Source: CAZVRZ01 sp964629965 (GTDB taxonomy: Bacteria; Chloroflexota; Anaerolineae; Anaerolineales; UBA4823). Taken from it: DNA of 57,849 nt. The stretch is from NCBI GenBank assembly GCA_964629965.1, contig CAZVRZ010000012.1:1-57849 (forward strand), given 5' to 3'. Numbering within the stretch: the stretch's first letter is position 1; each line of letters opens with the position of its first letter. Below the pieces are notes generated by a model. The model was given only the letters and a program-made list of their open reading frames with translations, did not search any database and had not been told where the DNA came from. The position numbers were made by a program, and so were the translations under genes. This document shows, piece after piece, positions 23,011 to 31,800 of this stretch.

Positions 23011-25002
23011 ATGAATGCGCGTTCAAATGACCAAAAGTTACATAACCCGGGCCCACGGCGGCGGAATCCTGCGCTTCAGGATATCTATACCGTCATCTTC
23101 TCTATTATCGGAATGATCGTCGCCGGTCTGATGGTGCTGTTTTTCTACCTCGCGCTTCGCAATCAGTTGCACACTTCTGCTCGCGAATATCTCCAAAACA
23201 CTGTTAGCCTGGCTGCTTTACAGATCGATGGCGATGAACATTCTGGGTTGTTGGCTGCGGGTCAAGAAGGCTCGTCGGAATATAACCGTCAAAAAATGAT
23301 TTTGCGCCGTATTCGCAGCGCCAATCCCGCCTTCAAACACGTGTACACCATGCGTACGGTTGGTAGCCAACTCACCTACGTGGTCGATTCCGAAATTATT
23401 CCCGAACAAGCCTTCAGCCTGGCTGAGATATATTCCCCGCAAGACACAGCCCGTCCCAATGATCCTGCCATCGTGGATAAAATCTCCGCCATCATCGCAC
23501 CGTTCGCCAACCAAAATTATTACCCCCGCCCCGTCGATAGCAGTCGCCGGGCAAAAGTTTCCACCTTGAGCGCCTTTGCCCCCATATACACCTCAGCCGG
23601 TCGACTGGATGGTGTTCTGGGCATCGACATGGATGTGAGTGATCTGCTGCGACAGGAACGCCGGTTCCTGCTCTGGGGCTTCCTTGCCTTTATCGCTGCT
23701 GTGCTGCTCATGGCTCGGGTTGGCAGGACGTTGGGATGGGTCATATCCAGTCCATTCGATCAGTTTATCGCTGGTGCCCAAGAAGTGGTCGCTGGAAACC
23801 TGGAAAAGCGTGTTGACGTGCCCGTGTTGTTCTCAAAGCGCAACGTCAGTAACGACTTTGTCCGTTTGGCCAATGTCTTCAATCAGATGGCAGATCAAAA
23901 CCTTTCGCTCACCCAAAACATAGAAGCCCGGATTGCTGACCGCTTGCAGCAAACCAATAAGCGCATCCAACTGCTCGAGTCCACTATCATGGTAGGAAAC
24001 GCTGCCACTTCGATCCTGGATACCAACGAGCTGGTTCGCCAGGTCGTGCAGCTCATCCAGGAGCGTTTTTCTCTCTATTACGTGGGTTTGTTCCTGTTAG
24101 ATCAGACCGGCAAAGTCGCCCAACTACGTGCTGGAACTGGCGAGGCTGGCGCGGCCATGCTGCGGCGCGGCCACCAAATCCTCGTTGGAGAAGGCATGGT
24201 GGGCTGGGTGGTAGCCAACAACCAGGCGCGCTTGGCCCAAGATGTCGAGCAGGATGGATTTCGCCTTGCTTCCACCGAGCTTCCTCTCACCCGCTCCGAA
24301 GCCGCCCTGCCTCTCCGTTCACGTGGCCGCGTCGTTGGCGCTCTAACCGTTCAGAGTGAGCAGCCAGCCGCTTTCGACAATGATACCATCACCGTCTTAC
24401 AAACCCTGGCAGATCAGATCGCCGCTGCCATCGACAATGCTCGCCTGTTCGCAGAGAGGCAAGAGTCCATTGCTGCCTTGCAGCGTTCGCAGCAGCAGCA
24501 GGTTCAATCTGCCTGGGCAAGTTTCTTGCAGACTCGCCCGGTGCAGGGGTACCGCTGCGATGCTTCCGGCGTCCAGCCTGTCTCGCTTGCAGAGCTGCCG
24601 CAGTTCATTGGATCTCATGGTCAAACCGTTGAACTTGCCGGCAGCCTGGAGCCGGCAGAAGTCCAGGTCCCCATCACCGTTCGCGGCCAGGTCCTGGGTG
24701 TTATTCGTGCTCGCAAACCTGCCGAAGCTACCTGGGCCTCTGCGGACACCTCCCTGCTCGAAAGTCTGGCAAATCAACTGAGTGTAGCCCTGGATAATGC
24801 CCGTCTTTACAGCACCACCCAACGCAGCGTGGAGCGTGAACTGGCCCTCACCGAAATCACCTCCAAAGTGCGCGCCTCCACCAATGTCGATACCATCCTA
24901 CAGACCGCTATTCGTGAAATAGCTGATGTCCTGCGCCTTAGCCACGGCACCATTATCCTCGGTGGCGCCGCCGGCTCAGATCAAACGGAGAACCCTTCAT
25001 GA
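23011..25002 (+). CDS. sCache/HAMP/GAF membrane receptor
   Basis: The chosen start is ATG 23011, with AGGAG eight bases before it; a TTG at 22993 has no such site. The 663-residue protein has helices at 20-42 and 215-235 flanking a single-Cache-like domain (VDSEIIPEQAFS; SAFAPIYTSAGRLDGVLGID), HAMP (240-300), a coiled coil, a GAF domain (325-480; LPLTRSEAALPLRSRGRVVG), a second GAF-like domain and the partial GAF C-terminus (610-655). It is the smallest membrane receptor of the cluster and carries no hairpin repeats. Codons end in C more often than in the genes before it. The stop overlaps the next start as ATGA. Confidence 0.88.
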   Translation: MNARSNDQKLHNPGPRRRNPALQDIYTVIFSIIGMIVAGLMVLFFYLALRNQLHTSAREYLQNTVSLAALQIDGDEHSGLLAAGQEGSSEYNRQKMILRRIRSANPAFKHVYTMRTVGSQLTYVVDSEIIPEQAFSLAEIYSPQDTARPNDPAIVDKISAIIAPFANQNYYPRPVDSSRRAKVSTLSAFAPIYTSAGRLDGVLGIDMDVSDLLRQERRFLLWGFLAFIAAVLLMARVGRTLGWVISSPFDQFIAGAQEVVAGNLEKRVDVPVLFSKRNVSNDFVRLANVFNQMADQNLSLTQNIEARIADRLQQTNKRIQLLESTIMVGNAATSILDTNELVRQVVQLIQERFSLYYVGLFLLDQTGKVAQLRAGTGEAGAAMLRRGHQILVGEGMVGWVVANNQARLAQDVEQDGFRLASTELPLTRSEAALPLRSRGRVVGALTVQSEQPAAFDNDTITVLQTLADQIAAAIDNARLFAERQESIAALQRSQQQQVQSAWASFLQTRPVQGYRCDASGVQPVSLAELPQFIGSHGQTVELAGSLEPAEVQVPITVRGQVLGVIRARKPAEATWASADTSLLESLANQLSVALDNARLYSTTQRSVERELALTEITSKVRASTNVDTILQTAIREIADVLRLSHGTIILGGAAGSDQTENPS

Positions 25003-28000
25003 GAAGCAAACCCGGATTTCATTTTGCCGCTTCGCTTCGAAAATTTGCGACTGAAAAGCTCGGTTTAAACAAGCCTGGTCATGGCGCCGCTTATTGGTTC
25101 AGCCTGATCATTGCCATTTCTGTTGCCTTGATTGGCCTGGCTGCCCTTCTCACCCTGCTGACAAAGTACATTTTCCCATTGGGCTGGGCAGGGCTCACCT
25201 GGCCTCTTGTCGCTGTCATCATCACCCCCTGGGCCGTTGCCATCGCCGCGGCTTTCAGCGCCTATCTATCTGCCAAAGGCCAGTCCACCCGCGGCATTAT
25301 CATCCTTTTGTTCGTTTTCCTGGTCGCCATCATCTTGATGGGCCTTTTCTCCCGCGGCCTCGGCATCGTTCTGGCAGTCTTAGCCTTTGTTGTCACTGCC
25401 GGTATTGCCTCGCGTACCCTTCCCGAGCGTTACATTAACCGTTTCATCTTGGCCGGCGCCTTCGTTGCCGCCATCGTATTTGCCTATGACATCCTCCAGC
25501 CGGCCGGCCAGGTGATCGTATCGGCAGAGATGCGTATCGTCATCAATGTCATTGCCATGGTCGTGGCAGCCATCTACCTGGTTGTATTTTTCCGGCAGTA
25601 TCCCAGCTTGCCCCTGCTGAACAAATTGATCATACCTTTCCTCGTGCTTGCCATTATCATCATCGGCGGCCTGACGGCTTTCAACTACTTCAACTCTCGC
25701 CGTGCTCTCACCCAGGCTGCCAACCAAAGCCTCCTCTCCGCAGCCTCGCAAACCTCAACCTCCATCAATGCCTATCTCGAAACAATTCTCAATACCATCG
25801 AGCTCGAAGCCCGTCTCACTGCCTTTATCGAGTACCTGGATATTCCTCCCGATCTCCGGGGCGTATCGCACCAGCAGATCGAGGCCATTGCCCTCATGCG
25901 CAACCTTCAATCGCGCGGCACCATTCTCTCCTATTCCCTACTTGACCCCTCCGGCATTGTCCTTCTCGATACCCGGGCCCCCAAAGGCATTGTCGTTGAT
26001 TTACCCACCGCTGCCACAGAATACCCTCCTCATCTGCGCTTGGATACCAGCGACCCTGGCTATTTGAATGCCCTCACCCTCACCACCGACCCATACCTTT
26101 CCCCTGCCATCTTTGACGATACCTCCTCCGCCGGCTACATGGCCCCCGAGCCCACCCTCTATTTTGTCGGCAAAGTCGTCGACAATGCCGGCCTCATCAA
26201 GGGCTTTCTGGTCGCCCGCTATACTCTTAGCGCCATCCAATCCATCGTCGCTCAGAGCAGTGCACTCGCCGGAGAAGGCTCCTTCGCTGTCTTATTGGAT
26301 GAGAATCACATGCGCCTGGCCAATGGCATCGCCCCTCAAGCCCAATACAAATTCATCACATATCCCCAAACAGAACATTTGATTGACTTGATGGACAAGC
26401 GCCGTTTTCCTCCCTTCAAGACCTCTCTCAACATCAGCAACGTCGCCTCCAACTACCCCGACTTTGAAACGGGAATGGCCAACCTTCAAGTATCGCCCTA
26501 TTTCTCCACCCTCGAGATCGGCGCTACTGCCGACCTGAACTACGCCGCCGCCATAACCATGCCCCGTCAAGGCTGGATCGTTGCCTATATGCAGCCCGAA
26601 TCGATCCTCTTAGCTCCTGTTAACCGCCAGACACAAAACTCGGTGCTCATTGCCTTCCTCGCCGCTGCTCTTACTATATTAGCATCCTGGTTTGTCGCTC
26701 ACATGCTTACTCGCCCCATCGTCCGCCTCACCGCTGTTGCCCAGCGCGTTGCTGCCGGCGACCTCACCATCCAGGCTCCCCAAGACACCAAAGACGAGAT
26801 CGGCTTGTTGGGCGTTTCCTTCAACGAGATGACTTTACAATTGCGCCAGACTCTTGCAGATCTTGAGAACCGGGTTGACATCCGCACCCAAGAGTTACAA
26901 ACAGCCTCGCAGCAGCTTGAACAGCGCGCCCTCCAATTGCAGGCCGTTGCTGAAGTTGCCCGTGCCATTGCTTCCGTGCGTGATACAGAACGTTTGCTGC
27001 CTCTCATCACCCGTACCATCAGCGACTATTTCGACTTTTATCACGTCGGTATTTTCCTGCTGGACAATTCTCGCGAATATGCTGTGCTGCGTGCTGCCAA
27101 TTCCGAGGGCGGCCAGCACATGCTCGCTCGTGGCCACCGCCTAAAAGTTGGCCAGGTGGGCATTATCGGAAATGTCACTGCCACGGGTCAAGCCCGCCTT
27201 GCTCTTGATGTCGGTGAAGATGCCGTCTTTTTCCAAAACCCCGATCTTCCCGAAACCCGCTCTGAAGTTGGCCTCCCCCTGGTCGTTGGTGGGCAGATCA
27301 TTGGCGCCTTGGATGTCCAAAGCCGGCAGCAATCTGCCTTTTCTGATGAAGATGTCAGCCTGCTAGGCGCCCTGGCAGATCAGGTCGCTATCGCCATCGA
27401 AAACGCCCGCCTCTTTGCAGAAACCAGGACAACCCTGCAAGAATTACAGGCTTCCCAAGGAGAATACTTGCGGCAGCAGTGGGCTTCTCAGGTTGCCGGG
27501 CGTTCTACCATTGGCTACAACATTCGCCTCGGGCAAATCTCCCCTCTGCAAACCTCCCCCGGTGTACTCAGCGGCGAGGTTAGCGACGCAGCAACACCTG
27601 TGGCGAGTGCCATTCCCATCACCCTGCGTGGCCAGGTCATCGGCATGATCAACCTGCAAGAAAGCCTCGACCAACGCGACCGCGATGTACCCATCGCAAG
27701 CGTCTGGAATCCAGAGCAGATCAGTTTCGCCCGTGCCGTTGCCGACCAGGTGGGCCTGGCACTGGAAAATGCCCGTTTGCTCGAAGAATCCCAACGCCGT
27801 GCCGAGCGCGAATCCCTTGTCTCCCAAATCACCACTCGTTTGCGGGCAACCAACGATCCCCAGGCAATTCTACAAACTGCTCTGGTTGAGCTGCGTCAAG
27901 CCCTCAACGCCTCGCGTGCCCAGGTCATCCTACCAAGGGCTAGACCTGAACCTTCGCAACCCGCCCCAGCGGACGCCCCAGCGGATGATATTCCTCCAAC

Positions 28001-28052
28001 CGACAACTCGGCTGGGTACAGCCGGGCTGGGTACAACCGTGAACAGGAGTAA
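24999..28052 (+). CDS. Multi-helix/Cache/HAMP/GAF membrane receptor
   Basis: The 1017-residue receptor has about seven membrane helices (30-225), a Cache-like domain (230-540; SLLDPSGIVLLDTRAPKG; SFAVLLDENHMRLANG), a membrane helix (545-567), HAMP (567-620), a coiled coil, a GAF (645-800; FLLDNSREYAVLRAANSEGG), a second GAF-like domain with one short repeat, and the partial GAF C-terminus ending in two core hairpins. No output domain is present. The strong similarity to the receptor at 8588 makes it a useful uninterrupted reference for that gene's insertions. It is the last of nine sensors and lies four bases before the ParA gene. Confidence 0.9.
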   Translation: MRSKPGFHFAASLRKFATEKLGLNKPGHGAAYWFSLIIAISVALIGLAALLTLLTKYIFPLGWAGLTWPLVAVIITPWAVAIAAAFSAYLSAKGQSTRGIIILLFVFLVAIILMGLFSRGLGIVLAVLAFVVTAGIASRTLPERYINRFILAGAFVAAIVFAYDILQPAGQVIVSAEMRIVINVIAMVVAAIYLVVFFRQYPSLPLLNKLIIPFLVLAIIIIGGLTAFNYFNSRRALTQAANQSLLSAASQTSTSINAYLETILNTIELEARLTAFIEYLDIPPDLRGVSHQQIEAIALMRNLQSRGTILSYSLLDPSGIVLLDTRAPKGIVVDLPTAATEYPPHLRLDTSDPGYLNALTLTTDPYLSPAIFDDTSSAGYMAPEPTLYFVGKVVDNAGLIKGFLVARYTLSAIQSIVAQSSALAGEGSFAVLLDENHMRLANGIAPQAQYKFITYPQTEHLIDLMDKRRFPPFKTSLNISNVASNYPDFETGMANLQVSPYFSTLEIGATADLNYAAAITMPRQGWIVAYMQPESILLAPVNRQTQNSVLIAFLAAALTILASWFVAHMLTRPIVRLTAVAQRVAAGDLTIQAPQDTKDEIGLLGVSFNEMTLQLRQTLADLENRVDIRTQELQTASQQLEQRALQLQAVAEVARAIASVRDTERLLPLITRTISDYFDFYHVGIFLLDNSREYAVLRAANSEGGQHMLARGHRLKVGQVGIIGNVTATGQARLALDVGEDAVFFQNPDLPETRSEVGLPLVVGGQIIGALDVQSRQQSAFSDEDVSLLGALADQVAIAIENARLFAETRTTLQELQASQGEYLRQQWASQVAGRSTIGYNIRLGQISPLQTSPGVLSGEVSDAATPVASAIPITLRGQVIGMINLQESLDQRDRDVPIASVWNPEQISFARAVADQVGLALENARLLEESQRRAERESLVSQITTRLRATNDPQAILQTALVELRQALNASRAQVILPRARPEPSQPAPADAPADDIPPTDNSAGYSRAGYNREQE
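27561..27573. repeat. Single diverged core hairpin
   Basis: GGTGTACTCAGCG is read VYS... in the second GAF-like domain. It matches the tandem unit at 40003. Confidence 0.55.
28009..28039. repeat. Two core hairpins at the receptor C-terminus
   Basis: CGGCTG-GGTA-CAGCCG is followed by a partial second unit, read SAGYSRAGYNRE. Confidence 0.82.
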
Positions 28053-28056
28053 TGGT

Positions 28057-28863
28057 ATGACCCATATCTTCGCCATTGCAAATGAAAAAGGCGGCGTCGC
28101 CAAGACCACCACCACCATCTCTCTTGGCGGGGCCTTAGTAGAAGCCGGTTATGAAGTTCTTTTGGTCGACCTCGATACCCAGGCCAACCTGACCCTTGGC
28201 TTGGGTATTCTTCCATCCAAGGTCCGTCGCTCCATTGCCGACGTATTGATGAACTCTGCCGCCATTGTCAGCGTGAGCCGCGAGACCAGCATTCCCGGGC
28301 TAGACCTGGTTCCTTCCAATACCGGCATGGGCCTGGCAGAACGTTTCTTGCCCATGCGCCAAAATTACGAAAATATCTTGAAGAATGCTCTGGAAACCTT
28401 ACCCGCTTATGATTACATCCTGCTAGATTGCCCACCTTCTCTAGGCGCCGTTACCCTCAATGCTCTGACGGCTGCCAACAGCATCATTGCCCCCACCCAG
28501 CCCGAATATTTTTCAGCTTACGGCCTGCGCAGTGTCATGGCGTTGATCCGCCGGGTGCGCGGCCAGGGCGCTCCTGCCACCAATCCATCCCTCGCCTATC
28601 ATATCCTGATTACCATGATGGACCGCCGTAACCGCATCCATCGCACCCTTAGCGAGCAATTGAGCGCCACCTTTGGTGATGGTTTACTGCAAACCGTGAT
28701 CGAAACCGACACCAAATTGCGCGAAGCCACCGTTGCCGGCGTGCCCATTACCCATTATCATTCTCAAAGCCGCAGCGCGACCCAATATCGTGCCCTGGCC
28801 CAGGAGTTGATCCAGAATGTCAAGCAAAAGCAGCAAGAAAAAGTCAGTATCCAATCGGATTGA
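28057..28863 (+). CDS. ParA/Soj-family ATPase (MinD-like positioning ATPase)
   Basis: The 268-residue protein has the deviant Walker A motif KGGVAKTT at residues 11-18 (NEKGGVAKTTTTISLGGAL), the A' region VLLVDLDTQANLT, and LLDCPPSLG as Walker B. It has no N-terminal DNA-binding extension. AGGAG precedes the ATG by eight bases. No ParB or parS-like partner is nearby. Its place between nine receptors and the hybrid kinase, with a 47-base overlap into the kinase gene, argues that it serves the sensory system, perhaps by positioning or segregating the clusters as ParC/PpfA ATPases do for chemotaxis arrays. That role is inference; a chromosome-partition stray is the alternative. Confidence 0.9.
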   Translation: MTHIFAIANEKGGVAKTTTTISLGGALVEAGYEVLLVDLDTQANLTLGLGILPSKVRRSIADVLMNSAAIVSVSRETSIPGLDLVPSNTGMGLAERFLPMRQNYENILKNALETLPAYDYILLDCPPSLGAVTLNALTAANSIIAPTQPEYFSAYGLRSVMALIRRVRGQGAPATNPSLAYHILITMMDRRNRIHRTLSEQLSATFGDGLLQTVIETDTKLREATVAGVPITHYHSQSRSATQYRALAQELIQNVKQKQQEKVSIQSD

Positions 28864-31800
28864 TGATCTTTTCGCTGACCTGTCGGATGAACTTCGTGAA
28901 GTTCAAGCCCAACAGGTAGAGCCGCAAGCGGTAGGGCCGCAAGCGCCTGTAGAACCGGTCGTAGCGGATGGACTCGCACCTGCCCAACCCGCTGCGCCCC
29001 CGCCGTACTCGGCGGCAGCGCCGTACCCGGCCCCGCTGTACCCAGCGGAAGCTTCAGGCCGTGGCATTCAACTGGTCACAGGCCAGGATGAGAACAATCT
29101 TCGTTTTCTCCCCGCCGAAAACCCGCTGGGACGGGCTGCTTTGCAAAGCCTTCAAACCCAAAAACCCTCATACTTTCATGCTCCCGATGCCTCCATTGCG
29201 GTTCCTTTCCACATCGGTACGGGCGGGTCTGAGACTCGCCCAGCGCCTGAGACTGGTTTGGGTTTGTTAGAAATTCTGGATGATACTCCCAATCGTCGCT
29301 GGGCTGAAGATGAGCTTCGCCTGGTAGAGCAGGTCACCGACCAATTGGCTTTAGCCCTGGAAAATGCTCGTCTCTTCCAAGAAACCCAAACTGCTCTATC
29401 CGAAACCCAAACCCTTTATGGTATTACCCGAGCCGCTACTCGTTCATTCGAATTGGAAGAAATTCTGGATGATATGTTGTCCCAGGTGCTGATGGCGGTT
29501 GGCTTTCATACCGGCCTGATTACCATTCTGGATGATGAGAAAAACCAGCTCGAGTTGGCTGCCCACCAGAATTTACCTCCCCAAATACTGTCGGCTTTCC
29601 AAAAACAGGGTTTACAGGGTACCCTCTGCCACCTGACATTCCAACGCCAGGCCCCCATCTTCATTGAAGATTTGTCTTCAGCACCCGTTTCTATACCTCA
29701 ATCCGTCTTGGAAGGTCCCCGCCGCGCAGGTTTTCGTTCATATCAAGGCATCCCGCTGATTTCCAAAGGTCTTCCCCTGGGAACCCTGTGTCTATTCAAT
29801 CTGCAGCCCTCGCTTGGCCCGGCGCAAGCCTCCCTTCTCCAGGCTTCCAGCCAACAAATCAGTATTGCCATCGAAAACAGCCGCCTCTATCGCCAGGAGC
29901 AGCGCCGCCGTCAAATTGCAGACACGCTGCGCAATATCGCTCAAGTAGTTGGTTCAACCCTTGATGTGACCCAGGTAACTGAGTTAATGCTCGATCAATT
30001 GCCCAATTTGATCGAATTTAACTCTGTCTCCATTCACATGGTACAAGGCAATACCCGTACCTTGCTTGGCGGTCGTGGTTTTGATGTCGAGGCAGATCTC
30101 GCCAATCCATCCGTTCTTCACCGTCCTTTGGACGAAGATCCACTCATCCAACAAGCGGTAGATACCCGTCAACCGGTTCTCCTTTCTGACACGCACGAAG
30201 ACCCTCGCTGGCAGATCCTGCCTCAAACGACAGATGTCCGCTCCTGGATTGCCGCTCCCATGGTCGCTGGCGGCGAGGTGGTTGGCCTGCTCATCATGGA
30301 TCACATGTCGCCGGGTTACTACACCCAAGAAGTCGCCAGCCTGGCCATGGCATTCACTGCTCAAGCCGGTGTCGCCATCCGTAATGCCCGCCTATTTCAG
30401 GAGATCCAGGCTTCCTACGCCGAGACCGGCCGTCTTTACCAGGCGACTTCAGAATTGAACGCTGTTCAAACCTATGATCAAATTATCCAAATCTTGCGTT
30501 CGTCAACCGTTGTCGGTCATCCTGATGCTGCTGCCGTCAGCATATATCTGTTTGACCGTCCCTGGGCTGAAGAGCATCGTCCCGAATTCGCAGATGCCAT
30601 TGCCCGTTGGAATGCAAACGTAGAGGCGCATGAGCTGGGTACAGCTCGGCTGGGTACAGCTCAGGAGTTGTACTCAACTCAGGCGTCTCCTGCTCCCTCC
30701 GCCCGTGTCCCATTGGATGATCTGTTCCCGCCGGATGTTTCGCACGATCGGCTAAATCCAACCCAACCCACCTTTATTGAAGGTCTCCTCTATTCTCCTC
30801 TTAATGTCGGCGGCCAGTGGATTGGTCAAATAGTCGTTTCCTATTCCCAACCCATCCTCTTCACCCCTCAAGAGTTACGCCCTCTTACCGCCCTCTCTGG
30901 ACAGGCTGCCGTTGCTATTCAGAACATCCGTTTGCTTCAGGAAACGAGCCGCCGTGCTCTTCAGCTCACCACCGCTGCCGAGATCTCCCGAGATACCTCC
31001 AGCACCCTCTCCTTGGATGCCATTCTCCAGCGTGCAGTCAATGCTATCCGTGATCGCTATAACTACTACCATGCCTCTATCTTCTTGTTGGATGAAACCG
31101 GTCTCAACCTTGTCGTGCGCGAATCGACCGGTTCTGCCGGCGAAGAGATGAAACAGCGTCATCATTCTTTGCGTGTTGGTTCTCAATCCATCGTTGGCCT
31201 GGTTGCTGCCAATGGGCAGCCGCTGGTTGTGAATGATACCGGACAATCGCCCATGCATCGCCCCAATCCTTTACTCCCCGATACCCATGCCGAACTTGGC
31301 ATCCCGCTTAAAAGCGCCGATCGGGTTATTGGTGTCCTAGATGTCCAGTCTAATCAGGTCGATGCCTTCAGCCAAGATGATATCACCATTCTTCAAACCC
31401 TCGCTGATCAGCTTGCCAATGCTATTCAAAATGCCCGTCTCTTCCAAGATCGCCGCCAGGCAGAAGAAGCCCTTGCAGTCGAGCGCAATACCCTGCGCAC
31501 CCTCATCGATGTTATCCCCGACCTCATCTACTTCAAAGATACCGGCAGCCGCATGTTGCTCGTTAACACCGCCCAGGTGCGCCTTTTGGGCGGCTCCACT
31601 CACGAAGACCTCATTGGCAAGACCGATCTGGAGTTCTTCCCCGAGGAATTAGGCCGCAAGTATTATGATGATGAACAACAGATCATCCGCTCCGGCCAGG
31701 CCATCTATGATATGGAAGAACCCACCATCGATCCAGATGGCACCCCTCGCTGGACACTTACCACTAAGATCCCGCTGCGAGATGCGCGTGGCCAGGTCTA

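Noticed and set aside
27685..28056. Upstream in-frame extension of the ParA gene
   Set aside because: It overlaps the preceding receptor in another frame. The ParA fold begins at MTHIFAIANEKGG, with AGGAG directly before that ATG.
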